From: Acanthosepion pharaonis
Taxonomy: Eukaryota > Mollusca > Cephalopoda > Sepiida > Sepiidae
Length of the DNA stretch: 64,000 nt
Direction: 5' to 3'
Assembly (NCBI GenBank): GCA_903632075.3
Contig: CAHIKZ030000812.1
Span: 1 to 64,000 of the forward strand
Positions 11,105 to 22,989 of the stretch are shown here, piece after piece. The notes under the pieces were generated by a model. The model was not told the DNA's origin. It searched no databases and was given only the letters and a program-made list of their open reading frames with translations. Position numbers and translations under genes: made by a program. Position 1 is the stretch's first letter, and every line of letters begins with the position of its first letter.

Positions 11105-13399
11105 CCATTACTATCACATCTCATCTACTATTATCATATCAATCCACTATAATTATTAACGTAAATTACTCCCCCCTCCCCAGCATATTTAATACCACCA
11201 ATACGAACTGCAATTTCTACCAGTTACATACGCAGTCATCAAAAACAAGCAAATAACCAGCTTTAAAATAATAACAAATCAGCCTTAAAAAATAAAAAAT
11301 AATAGCAATTTTTACCTATCATAATTTTACACGGACCCCACCACACGTATATACATGCGTGCAAAGAAATATTATTCAGCGAAAGAATAGAAAAATGGTC
11401 TGATTGTTGACACATTCACGAGAAATATGCGCTACACTGAATTTCAGAATTTTTTTTTTGAAAAGTTACAGAAAAATAATGGGTATAACTTCCTTAGTTT
11501 ATAAACTCATTGAACAATATTGCAGAAGAAAACATAAAAACAGACTAATTTTAGTAATAATTGAATATTTATCATTTGTAATTTCTTTGCATATCATATT
11601 TACAATAGAAGTCTTTTTTTCTTTTTCTGAGAAAAAGAGTACTATGCTGTTCCAAGGATAGTGGAGATCTGTCATCCTAGAAATTTCCAAAGTGCAGAAA
11701 AATCAGTCAAGTACCTACTTGAACTTTTTCTTTTTAAACTTTAAAAAAAAAAAAAAAAAATTAAAAAAAAAAGTAATTCCAAAGAACTATTGCTGGAAAA
11801 AATATAAGCAAAACTAAATAAGTAGATATTTGATATGTGAGCAAAAATAAGTAATAGCTTATATTTACTAAATATAGCCTAGATTATAAGAGTAAGGAAT
11901 CCAGTAGAGATTAAACATGCAAGTTAATGACGATCCATTAATCTAGCTTCCTTAATAACGTGCAGCCAAGAATAGTTGCAAGTCTGATTTACATATATGT
12001 ATTTTTCTTCTTAAATCTGTGTGTGCAGATGTGTTTGCATAGAGAATAATTGGCAAACTTCAAATTCCTTTTGTTTAATTTATAACCAACAATCAGCTTT
12101 TATGAAATACATATCCATTATCAACTGATCCTTTCATGCTTGCTGTACCAGAAAAAGCTTTTATTGATGATACAGAGGCTCTGGCTAAACCACCAAAGTC
12201 ACTACTTCAGGACAAGACTTATTGTTTTTTGATTGCAGCAGTTTGCACTTTCTTTTAAATAAAAAAAAAAAAAAAAAAAATGAAAATTATTTTTAGTACT
12301 TTTATTCACTTAAGATCTTAAGCCAATATTAACTAATTTCTTTCTGCTATTAAGGTTTTCAGACATGCACGGAAAAAAGAAATATGAATAAGTAAATTAC
12401 AGTTATTCCCGTTTTCAAAAAAAGAACCTTTATACAACCTAATTCACGAATATTTTGTTATTCATATTAAAATTTGGTAGACTTTTCATTGACAGATTTT
12501 AAAGGTTTTTATTCTTTCGGTCATTGAATTTTTCATATTTGCCATTTTCTCTTGCAGAACATTGGCTGCATTGAAAGCATAAAACATTTTTTGTAAAATT
12601 TTAGATATTTTTCACACATGAAAAGGCCTCAAAATATTAATTAAAAAAAAACATTGCTATCTTTAGTGGAAACTTAACTGTAACATTAACAATAATTTTA
12701 AAGATAATTTAACATTTAGTAATTTATTGATTTCAAATAAAGTTTAATTCATTTTTATCTTTACTGATTTAGGCTGAGTTAAAAAAAAAAAAAAATCAGA
12801 GAAATAAATATTAAGAATCATCATGCTAAAAAAAAAAAAAGGTTTCTACTAAATTAAGTGTGGAAAAATTCCGCCTAGTTCTTGTTATTAAATAAAATTT
12901 ATAAGGTAAAAAGATATAGTTGTTAACTCAAATAAACTTACTTATGGAAGTATATCCTTTCCTCTTCCAGTGGTGTAGACCCTTTTTTTTTTTTGATCAC
13001 TCAGGCAAAAAGCATTTTTATTGGAAATTCAATATTTTAATGTCCTTAAAGAAAAACTCATTTTTATTCATTAATGAACCTTTTTATTCTTAATCTTATT
13101 TTAACAAAAAAGGGATACTTGTCATACAATAGGTTGATTTCTGTGTTTCAATAATATTTAAAATAAAATTTTAAATTAATATTAAAATAAAATTAAAAGT
13201 CTATCTTATCAGAGGTAAAAGACGTGAAACACTAATTTAAATTAAGTTATATTTCACTCCTGAAACCATTTTTTTCTTCTAAAGTAATGCTGTTAAAAAA
13301 AAAAAAAAAAAAAAAAAGACAAAAATAGATCACTTTTTAATTTTGCAGATTTAAAAAAAATCCATAATGTAAAAATGTTTTTAAAATGACAATTATTTT
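11105..13399. other. AT-rich DNA without recognisable gene
   Basis: Poly(A) runs occur near 11743, 12260, 12781, 12829 and 13295. Short frames at 11404-11690 lie on both strands over the same bases and look like chance. No element was recognised. Confidence 0.6.
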
Positions 13400-14375
13400 A
13401 TATCTGGCAAGCCTCTTAGAGACAGAGGTCGTTTCTAAGAAAGAAAGAAAGAAAGAAAAGGAAGATAGGATACCCAACCAGCAATAAATTGTAACAAGAG
13501 CCGTTTTCATTACATGTTAAAAAAGAACATAGTTTGGTTGGCCTGGGCAGGCAGAAAACGAGCTTATCTAAGTTTTACACAAAGGTATATAGACAGAGAG
13601 AGTGGGAGTAAATGAGGACTCAGTGAGTCTGGAGTCAAGCAGACCAAACCAAAACCAATGAATGAAGAATAACACTAACAGTGAGTGAGTCATTTGTGTC
13701 CCGGGCCAACAGAGAAATAAACACATGGTATGGGTAGCTAGTTTTCCTAGCCATCTCAGGAAGCAGAGAAAGTGCATAATACTTTGTTCATCTTTCTCTA
13801 TCTCTCTCCAAAAGCAATTTATTTAACAACAGTATCTAGAACCCTTCTCAATCCCACCCAAACCCAATTTCAGAACAACAACAACTTGTGTTGCTGCTTC
13901 ACGGCTGCGTAGGCGGGGCCTGGATAATGCAGAGCTGACAAAAGGCACATCACTAGGCACTTTGACACTCCTCTCATCCTGTTTATAAGTATATCTTTTT
14001 TTTACCCAACAGGCAGCCAGACAGGCAGGCACATTCATGAAACCCCTAGTTTCAGGGTTATTAGGAATGATGGAGAAAGAAAGGAAATAATTGTTGAATG
14101 TGGAAAAAGAAGAGGAAAAACTGAAGGTGGCAGTGGGGGAGGAAGGAAAGAAAAAACAGATGTGGAGTGAGAGAGACAGACAGATGGAAAGTAATGTGAA
14201 CTGGTAGAAGAAAAAGGAAAGCAAAAAGAATGATAAAAAGAAAAGAAAAGAAATAATAACAACCTCTAATAAAGTTAATGGCACTAAAGTTGACGACACA
14301 CCCTTGAAAAAGGAAAAATAAAGACTGCAACAATGGATTTAGAATTATGGAAAAAATTAAGGTAGGCGGGTATTT
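13400..14375 (+). other. GC-richer, purine-biased island; possible promoter and first exon
   Basis: Unlike its surroundings this stretch is not obviously repetitive. It has a GC-box-like GGCGGGGCC at about 13913-13921, a TTTATAAG at about 13981-13988, and a long purine-rich segment (14050-14260). An ATG at 14332 in a good context reads M-D-L-E-L-W-K-K-L before AAG and GTAGGC, a plausible 5' splice site. Nothing identifies the product and no downstream exon was found. A short plus frame at 14347-14529 has no recognised similarity. Confidence 0.2.
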
Positions 14376-14639
14376 TGCGAGTATCCTGGATATATTACAT
14401 AATCAATGGCCAAGCATTGCATTAGTTGTAGATGTAGTGAATAAGGCAGACAGCAGCAACAACAGAAGTGGCATAGCTAGCAGCAGAAACAACATTTATG
14501 TAAATTGCAATGGTCACAGTCAAAAGTGACTGCTTCCAAGTTAAAATAGGAAACATATACTGAATTTTTTTCCTACAAGATAATGTTGCATTTAAAAATA
14601 CTTGGTCTAAAATTACTAGAATGGTTATCAAAAATTAAT

Positions 14640-15416
14640 AAATTGCAACATTGTTGAAGAGCTAATATTGGAGACATAAGTTTATTTTAATTTTTTCATT
14701 TTATTATATAATAGTGTTTTTTTACCAATATTGAAAATGACTTCATATCCGAAAATGATACTTCCAAAAGTCTTTAGTATTATTGTGTTCACATGTATTT
14801 TTACAATTCCGAGCCATAAACTTCTTGAAACCATCTGTTATTGTCATAACAAAAACATTTCCACCTGGCAGAAGATAATTCTTAGACAAAAAGTTTAAAA
14901 ATACATGTGTTATATTATGAGGAGATGCTGAAATGTTCTCAGACAGACCCAGTACCTAAAAATAAAAACAAACTAGAATTTTTTTTTTTTTACTTTGAAG
15001 GACTTCTTGTATAGGCCAAGAACTTTTCACCATCTCTTGTATACATGTGCACACGCACACACACACACGTGTGTGTGAGTCTCAATCTTGGGGAATGACT
15101 GCTAAAAATCCCCCCCAACTATCCAAATTTATAAGCAAATCCTATAGATGCATCCTGACATTTCTTCCTAGCCAATAAAAATGGACAATTCTCACTCTTA
15201 CCCACAGATTTTTTTTTCTTTCCTGCCTTGAAGGGCTATAACACTTTCTATTTTGTCAACTTTTTACATTGTCTTGTAGTTGTTTGCTTTTCACTTGCAT
15301 GACATCATCTTGTATCATTTTGCCCTGTTCTTCTTCCTCTTATTGATAATGAGAACTTTGTCAATTATGCTTAACCTTGTCTACTTCCTTAACAAACACA
15401 CACACATATATATATA
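14640..15416. other. No gene seen
   Basis: AT-rich DNA with CA/GT repeats near 15053-15076 and a CA/TA microsatellite at about 15396-15417 that abuts the 5' end of a PLE fragment. Confidence 0.6.
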
Positions 15417-15430
15417 TTGACAGGGTCACT

Positions 15431-15976
15431 ATGGGTTCCCCTTCAGGTCCGGCACTTGCCAATAGTTTTATTGGCTTTCATGAGGAGAAAATTCATAGTA
15501 ATACACTTTATGCCTCAACTGTATTGTCGATATGTTGATGATACTTTTTGTTTATTTAATGATGAATCAGTTTCTCTCTTTCCTGAATGGTATCCATTAT
15601 GGTCGAGAAGGAATTAATTTTCAACTTGCCTTCTTGGATGTCTTAGTACATTGGACACCGACAATTTTTCTCACCTCTGTTTATAGGAAACCAATATTTG
15701 TGGGGTTATATATGCGTTGGGATTCCTTTTGTCCTAGAAAACGTAAGATAAACATAATTAGAACCCTAGTTCATAGGGCATTAATGATAGGTTCATTGTC
15801 TTTCCTGGACGATGAAATCAATTTTGTTAAGGAAACCGTATGTGGTTTAGGGTATCCCCCTGATACTGTTCATTTGGTCATCCACAACAAGATTGAGGAG
15901 TTCAGAAAGGTCAAACTTTGTACTATTAAAAGTGCCCTGTTTATCTTAGATTGCCCCGGATTGATCCAAGTGTGAT
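15431..15976 (+). pseudogene. PLE reverse transcriptase, C-terminal half, one frameshift
   Basis: M-G-S-P-S-G-P-A-L-A-N opens at 15431, then C-R-Y-V-D-D-T-F with the catalytic Asp pair at 15537-15542. A frameshift near 15570-15600 moves the reading to the frame with F-L-N-G-I-H-Y, F-Q-L-A-F-L-D-V-L-V and T-S-V-Y-R-K-P, the conserved post-palm blocks of PLE RTs. The reading ends at a stop at 15973-15975. RT would copy the element RNA at the target. The YVDD box is intact, but the copy lacks fingers and the first palm motif. Confidence 0.85.
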
Positions 15977-16067
15977 AATATGATTAGGCAGATTTCAGCT
16001 AATGTTCGTCGTCATTTTTTTTTTATCGGGCTGAGGTTCGTATTGTTTTTCAAACTCGCCTATGCTT

Positions 16068-16182
16068 TGTTCTGGGTGTAAGGATGTTCTCCCTCCCCAT
16101 CAAATTAATTCTATTGTTTACAAATATAATTGTAGTTGTGGTGTTGACTACATAGGGAGAACCACTCAACCACGCTTGTATA
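16068..16182 (+). pseudogene. GIY-YIG endonuclease remnant of PLE
   Basis: The frame beginning at 16068 reads C-S-G-C-K-D, then I-V-Y-K-Y-N-C-S-C-G and D-Y-I-G-R-T-T-Q. This matches the Cys-rich linker plus the two half-motifs of the PLE GIY-YIG nuclease, which nicks target DNA. It is lost in a poly(T)/C stretch afterwards, so the catalytic Arg/Glu region is incomplete. Confidence 0.75.
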
Positions 16183-16256
16183 CAATTTTTTCCCCCTTTT
16201 CCATCTCATTGCACATTTTCTATTGTTTTAATTTAAGTTAAATCTCCTGTGGAGGC

Positions 16257-16276
16257 CTGATGAGCGGGAGCGAAAC
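16257..16276 (+). ncRNA. Hammerhead-like core in PLE tail
   Basis: CTGATGA at 16257-16263, a very short stem II (GC paired with GC around GGGA), then GAAAC at 16272-16276. Both invariant boxes match the hammerhead consensus exactly. PLE terminal regions are known to encode hammerheads. The upstream CTCC-TGT-GGAG pairs locally but does not abut the core, so stem I is unresolved. Confidence 0.5.
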
Positions 16277-16591
16277 CGGTTGCTTCACTTTTAGAAATGT
16301 CTAGTAATATCAAGCTTCACTTATTTCTGTTATTACATTTTGTACCTTCAAAAATATTTTCATATATATATATATATATAATAGAACATGATACATAATT
16401 TTTTTTTTATATAACAGAAAAATATTAAGAAAATTAATGACAAAGTGAGAAAAATGATGTAACTGCACATGTGCATGAAAGATAGAGGATGCTGAAATTT
16501 TTAACTTTCAAACATATTTTATTTTCTTCTTATAATATGTATTTGGATAAATAGTCTAACCAATTTCATTTAGTTTCTTTTTCTTTATTTT

Positions 16592-16711
16592 ATGACCTGT
16601 AATAATTGTCACAATGAATACATAGGACAAGGAGAAACCTTAAGGCAATTAAATGGTAGGTTATATGAACACAAAGAAACCTCTTTAAAAACAACACTCT
16701 CAATGCATTAA
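16592..16711 (+). pseudogene. GIY-YIG endonuclease remnant (second PLE)
   Basis: The frame reads M-T-C-N-N-C-H-N-E-Y-I-G-Q-G-E-T-L-R-Q, then G-R-L-Y-E-H-K-E-T-S. The Y-I-G half-motif, the following Arg and the R-x-x-E-H block are recognisable. It then hits a stop; later pieces continue out of frame to about 16830. Confidence 0.7.
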
Positions 16712-17078
16712 TTGCTCCCCGTAATGAGGTCGACCATAATTTTGATTTAAAAATGCTATTTTAATTATCAGAGAAAGCAATTTACCAAGAGCAAAGTGAA
16801 CAGAATGTGCTTTAATCGCTAGATCTTCCACAGTAAATCTTTGTTCAGGTTCTTCCAGCATTTCACATTTGTGGCAGATTGGCTATTATCATAATGTGGC
16901 ATAATTAATAACAAAAGTGATAAAATATAACAAAAAAAGAACAAAATTGGTTAGACTATATATCCAAACATATTATAAAAAAAATAATAAAATAAATTTA
17001 ATTTAAAAGCTGAAAATTTCAACATCCCCTCTCCTTCATGTGCATATATAGTTACATCAATATAAACATTACTTTAGC

Positions 17079-17103
17079 CCAATGAAGCCCTAAAGGACAA
17101 AAC
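17079..17103 (+). ncRNA. Hammerhead-like core, degenerate
   Basis: CCAATGA stands in place of CTGATGA, then an A, GCCC with loop TAAA and GGAC as stem II, then AAAAC in place of GAAAC. The following GCATCAC is also present at the 5.7 kb copy in the form ACATCAC. Two changes in the core boxes argue against activity. Confidence 0.4.
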
Positions 17104-17988
17104 GCATCACAAATATTTTCCCCACTGTCATTAATTTTCCTTACACATACACATGCATGCATACATACATACATACATACGTACATTATATATCATTAAA
17201 TTCTGCTGGATGACACAAGCTCAGAAACATATATATCAGTTGAAACATTGCAATAATAAAAACAACAAAGATCAGGATATTAGTCCAAGTAAATCACACA
17301 ATTTTAACACACTGAATAAGAAATAACCTCAGCAAATGTATATAGGTTGTTTAATTATGAGGTGATTAGGACAAGAATTTTCTTGCTTTTCCTCCTATAT
17401 TTTCTTTGTTTTCAACTACTTTCAGCTGATGGAAGCATCCAATGAAAAGTAATAAATATTTGGCATTTCCTTTGAGTAAATATTTAAGGCTATTCCCCAG
17501 ATGTTCATTTGAACTGATCAGCTGAACCAATGTAGAAAAAGTTATAAACTATTAACTATGGCAGAAATTTCCATAAACGCAATAATAATAATAATTTACA
17601 TCATTTAACTAATTAATCTGCAAGAACCTGAGTGTCTTTAGATAACTTTTTCATCAAAATTTTAATATTAAATCAATGAAATTTGTTCATTAAATATTAT
17701 AAGATAATGAAACTTACAAGGAACTGATATTTAATTAACAAACAAGCACAAAGTTTATTCGCATCAATGATAGGAATTAACAAAATAACATTCAATTTCA
17801 CAACAAGAAACTGATTATCATCCTTAAAATATTATGTAGGAATAAACATTAAATTAAATATCTATTTCTTAATCAATTATTTTCATGCATTTTGGAGGGA
17901 GTTGATTTCAACCTATGTGAATTTATCAGCTACCTAATTTTCAAAAATTAGAATAAAATTTTCATTTATTATATAAATCAGAATTAAA

Positions 17989-18054
17989 GTTTGAATTTTT
18001 TCCATACACTTTTGTTTATTTCTATAAACAAAAGTGTATGAAAAAAATTCAAAC
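17989..18054. repeat. Near-perfect 30-bp snap-back palindrome
   Basis: Arms 17989-18018 and 18025-18054 pair at 29 of 30 positions around a 6-nt spacer. AT-rich, with no internal gene. Confidence 0.92.
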
Positions 18055-18685
18055 AATTCAAAAGTTTATAAATTAAATTTGGTCCTTTTAAAAACAAAAA
18101 ACTCATAACAATAATTGTTAATTTCCTCAGAAGTATGCACAACATTTCTCCATAGCATCATTTTTAAATGTCAGGATACAAATTTCTGGTTGTTATCAAA
18201 ATAATATTGACCATTATTAGGCATAACTGACCACTTTGAGAAAATAAGGCATATATAATTGCATTATTTTCAGTACAGTCCTGTCAATTTGGACATTGTC
18301 AGATGCTCAGAATTAAAAAAAAATTCACAAGATGTCAACCAATTCCAACTGGTTAAACAATAGCAGAGAACATTTTTATGCATCAATATGAATATTCCAA
18401 GAATTTATGGACAAGTTTCACCAATTCTTTTCATGTGTCCAATAGAATGATGCTAAAACTTCCTATTACAATAAACAGTGAATAATGAACTATATTGCTT
18501 TTAATGACAATTGCTGAAATTCCTATTTTAGCTAATTCACTGTTCAGAAAGCTCATTTGATTGTCAACAGTTAATGCCAATTTTCATGCATTAAGTATCA
18601 GACTAGATATCATTATTGTCATTACTGTAAATCTATTTTTTTTCTTACTCATAATAGATTGGTAACTTATCAAAAACAATGTCAT

Positions 18686-18762
18686 AAATTTATTAATAAA
18701 TACATACTGTATCTTTTGGTGTTATACACCAAAAGATACAGTATATATTTATTTATAAATTT
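18686..18762. repeat. Near-perfect 37-bp snap-back palindrome
   Basis: Arms 18686-18722 and 18726-18762 pair at 35 of 37 positions with only a TAT spacer, so the whole 77 bp could form a cruciform. Confidence 0.92.
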
Positions 18763-18940
18763 AAGTTATGTATGAAATGCATTTATTAGACAAATAACAT
18801 TACACCACAGTAGGATGAGAAGAGAAAAATAATAGAAGGAAAGGAAATATTGAGCAAAAGTTATTTGTTGGTTAAGATTGAAAATAACAAAAACAAAAAA
18901 AAGAATAGCTGAAAGTGCTAGCATAAAACTATTAAAACAT

Positions 18941-19074
18941 TTTATGATAATATTTATGATAATATTTATGATAATATTTATGATAATATTTATGATAATA
19001 TTTATGATAATATTTATGATAATATTTATGATAATATTTATGATAATATTTATGATAATATTTATGATAATATT
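18941..19074. repeat. Perfect 12-bp minisatellite, about 11 copies
   Basis: The unit TTTATGATAATA is repeated head to tail without a mismatch that I can see. It makes a repeating M-I-I-F frame on the plus strand, which is a by-product of the repeat and not a protein. Confidence 0.95.
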
Positions 19075-21858
19075 TCAACTGATGAAAGTTAAAAATGAAG
19101 AGAATTACATGATAGACAAAAAAATGAGCAAAAATAGTGGGTCCTGCTTAACAATTTAATCATGTATACTGTGCATGTCCTCTTGAAAATGTTAAAGATA
19201 ACAGAAAATATGAAAAAAAAAAATTAGCCATTTATAATGCTTAAAATAAACAAATAAAATTCAAATGCAAACAAAAAATTAAAAAACAATCAACTGTCAC
19301 ATTTTAAAAATTGATGGTAAATTTTAGCAGAGTCATTAATACTAATCCAGAAAATATCGTTTAGATAGATATTGATTACTCTGATATCAGGCCAACTTTG
19401 ATATTATGAGTATGGTGTTAGACTGTTGGCAACTGTTTAATGCCAATTTTCTTCTCTTGCAACAGAGATGAAGATTTGAAAAAGATTTTAAATTAATATA
19501 AATCTAGTATCTTTGTCCTGACTGAACCTTTTTTTAATTCATTTAAATATTCAACAGTTGAATATAATTTTTGAAGGAAATGGGGATATGTTATGTTTTT
19601 TTAAATAATGTTTTTTTTATAAAATAAATCTATGTTAGTTGATTTTTTTTAATTAGGCATTTTAGCTAAATTGAAAATACATTCAAATATTTTTCACAAC
19701 ATTTGAAGGTAACTGAATAACAAATCCATTATTATTTGTAACTTAGTCGGTAATGATAAAATTGACAGTGATATTAGTTTGGAACAGTCTGTAATTATCA
19801 TCAGCCAGACTTTAAATGAAAAGTGACCTTAAAAATGTACCAATTTAAGAATTTCAGATCAAATTGAAAGTAGCTGGACAAGAGGAAACATTATCTTGCA
19901 AGTCATTGTATTTTTTAACACTAAGGGAATCATGATAAAATTCTCTAAAATGTAGGTGAAATTTTAGAAAACTGAAAACTAATTAAAATTGTTAACAAAG
20001 ATACTGACTTTTCTTTAAATATTTATATTGATGTATAAAAAAAATGCATTTGTTTTAATTGCTAAAAACTGATAAAATTCAAATGGTTAAAATGAAATTT
20101 GATTTGAAAATGTACAGAAAAAAATTTTATGTCCCATTATGTGAACTGATTATTACATTTAAAATTGGTATATTGAGGTTCATATATCCTTAAATTGTTT
20201 CTAGTTTGATTTGTGGTGTTAAATTTTGATCAGTTGTTTTGGTTATCATCTCTGTGAGTCAATGATACAAAGCATGTCAACTCATAATCCAAATATCTGT
20301 GGTATACATTAAACTTTACAGAGAGGTAATGCAGAAAATGAATGTCTAATCATTAGTCAGACATTAGTAAGTGATAGAAAAAAAAAGATGATCTAACCTA
20401 ATTGTTAATGTTACAGTAAAAGTTAAATTGGGAAAGATTTTAAAAATAAATAGTAAATTCTTAGGTATATCAAGTGAATTTGAAAGTCATATTTCACATA
20501 AAGAATTTAAGAAAAACAAGTATCTTCAATCAGCTGTACAATTTTAAGCAGATTTAGTTTTTAGTTATTTTCTTCCCAAAGATTAAATTCCACATTTAAG
20601 CTTAATTTTTTTTGACTCTGATCAAAAACAAATTGAAATATAAAATTTTAGTGAATAAATTAAAATAATTTTATAGACTGAACACCTTCTAAGCAAAATT
20701 TCACAAAGTATAAACAGTGTATCAGATAGCCACAGATTCTGTGCAGGAAAAATACAAAAAAAAAACAAAGCAATTATCCTACTTGAGAGATAAATGGAAA
20801 GATTATCATGTCCATTTATTGAACTTGTATGTTACCATCAGAGAAAAGATAAAAAAAAGGGGAAAAAAAGCTTATAATGAAAAAGAGGCTGCAAGAAAGG
20901 GAGAGAGAGAAAAAAAGGGAATAGTGGAATAACTTTGCTGAAAGAAAACAAAAAACAACTAAAAAATACAAAATATAACTTTGCAAGATGAGGTGAGGCA
21001 GAGGAAAGAGAGATGAGGAAAAATTAACACCCCTTGTAATGACTAATGGCTGGATAGTATGTGGATGGCTAACAGAGGCCAGGTGCAGTATTAGTAATAA
21101 CTTATTGCTCAGAGGAAATAAGAAATGTAGAGACAGGCTAATTCAAGCAGGAACTCTATACACTGACAGTGTTGGTAAGCTGCCATTGAAACTTCTGTGG
21201 GAAACTAAAGAGAAAATATGTTGCCCCTGCAGCTGCATTCATACTGACCCAGGATTGGCAAATATAACATGTACTAAACTGAAAGGATATTTAATAAAAG
21301 TATTTTCTTATTTTTTTTAAGAGTAATAATCCTAGAAAAGTCAATTATGGGAACTTAAGATAAGCTGCAAAGTGACAAATGATAACAGCTGAAATGATGG
21401 AACTTTGTGAAGCCTGTTTCTCTTATGTAATAGGAATGGAACATCATTTTTCAGTTTGTATGTTCTTCTAAAACTGCCATTAATTTTCTGATCCTATTTT
21501 AGTTGCAGTGTCTTCTGTTTGAAATGATATGATTCATCTGATTTTGAGACATTTCATTTCTCCTGGGTAGAGGTACAGTAATCAACAAAAATTAACAAAT
21601 CTTTTTTAGCAGCTCACAACCATGTACACACTTGCTGACAACAAATGTTCTCAGTAAAGATTGTGGCAAGTAAGCTGTAAAGGTCAAAAAAATAATAACT
21701 AAATTTCATGAAGATGGAGATTCTTCACATATATGTATGTTAAAAACACACACCCAAAATGATTTTACAGGTGTCTATATTTTTAAAGGGGTGGGTAGAT
21801 CTTCAATTATCTTTGAGTTAGCAGAACAGTAAAATAAAGATTTGAATCTAACAGAAAA

Positions 21859-21935
21859 AAATATTCTTACTTCTATCATCAAAAACATCTGTTTATTAAT
21901 AACAATCGTTTTTGATGATAGAAGTAAGAGTATTT
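21859..21935. repeat. 28-bp inverted repeat with 21-nt spacer
   Basis: Arms 21859-21886 and 21908-21935 pair at 27 of 28 positions. The spacer is AT-rich. Confidence 0.9.
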
Positions 21936-22989
21936 AGTATGTAGGCATGATTTTTACTGACATATACAAAGTATGGTATTAAGTCTCAGTAAAAAGATTT
22001 CATTGTGACAAAAAGCAAAGAAAGCAAAAAAAAAAAAAAAAAGACATGGAGGAGTTCAAATAAACAGGATGTATTAAGCAATTTATTAGTAAGAAGATGA
22101 AACAAAAATTGTTAAGACAAACAGATCAAGATACAATGGCAGAAGAATGGAAACAGAAACACTTAAAATTATCATGTCTGGATTTACTTTCAAACAATTA
22201 TAAAAATCAATATTCCAATTGTTGATGTTGAAATATTTCAGTTTTCAATAGGTTTATATCATACAATTTTCATATTTTGATTTAGTAATGATGAAAAAGT
22301 TATTTTTGGCAATATTTAAATATCAGAAAAAACTAACAATAGAGCAGTGTTATTTCTACTTGTTACTGATAAATAAAAATAACTTGCTGTCAAGAACTCT
22401 CTAACAATTAGCCTTCAAATTAATAGGACACTCAAGCAATATCCATAGATATTTTTCTAAGAAAATAATTTCTTCATTCAACTAAAATTCCAACACAGAG
22501 AAATAGTCTGAACATTTCTTTCAGCCTGTTAAACTGCATGAAATAAAAATAGGACCAAAATTGTATTTTACAGACAAGAGACAATCATCCAAATGGGCAG
22601 TTTTAGCTACTTAAATGATTAATGAGAAAATTGCTTTGTCTCTGATATCAGAAGAGAAAGAAAAAGAAGGTTCATTTGCTGGACATTGTCCAACTACATA
22701 ATAATTGCTATTTCATGCACTCTGATAAAATCTAACAATGTCATTAGAGATAATCCTGTCATACCAACAAACATTTCTATTTGTATTGTTGAGATGGCAT
22801 TTTTCCCAAAAAGTACACAGAGCAAACAAATGAATGGAAGTAGATTTGCTGGGTTTCCAAAATGTGTAGTGAGGAATTTACTACAATCATTTAATGAATT
22901 TATTTGGAACTAGCAGGCTTTACCCATTCACTATCGCTTTGAAGAGTAAGATATATTCACTACTTGAAATCTTTGAAACAAAAATTTTA

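Larger units (their letters stand above)
15431..16330 (+). mobile_element. Penelope-like element, 5'-truncated
   Basis: Order on the plus strand is RT palm and thumb, then a GIY-YIG endonuclease remnant, then a hammerhead-like core in the non-coding tail. That is the standard PLE layout. It starts abruptly at the M-G-S-P-S-G-P block of RT, next to a microsatellite, as expected for a 5'-truncated insertion. Two frames are needed to read RT. Confidence 0.85.
16430..17135 (+). mobile_element. Second PLE fragment bounded by inverted arms
   Basis: Bases 16430-16505, inverted, match 17018-17135 apart from an insertion in the right arm that carries the hammerhead-like core. Between the arms are a GIY-YIG remnant and a non-coding block shared with 5590-5625. 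Inverted partial terminal repeats are a known oddity of PLE insertions. This is a different PLE family from the copy at 15.4 kb. Confidence 0.65.
17140..22985. other. AT-rich DNA without recognisable gene
   Basis: About 5.8 kb with a TACA microsatellite at about 17158-17185, the palindromes at 18.0, 18.7 and 21.9 kb and the 12-bp minisatellite. A 71-codon Lys-rich frame at 20717 and a 93-codon frame at 21039 match nothing I know and lie in purine-rich low-complexity sequence. Confidence 0.55.

Noticed and set aside
13823..14333. Three overlapping minus-strand frames rich in Phe, Leu and Ser
   Set aside because: They are the complement of a purine-rich low-complexity tract; three frames over the same bases cannot all be genes and none has a motif.
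18941..19074. CRISPR-like regular repeat
   Set aside because: The units are contiguous 12-mers without spacers, in a eukaryotic context.
18878..19159. 93-codon frame with repeated Met-Ile-Ile-Phe
   Set aside because: It is the translation of a 12-bp minisatellite; any 12-bp repeat without a stop gives such a frame.
21039..21320. 93-codon frame with Cys-rich C-terminal part
   Set aside because: The C-P-C-S-C string is not a known motif arrangement, there are no splice or promoter signals, and the surrounding DNA is low complexity.
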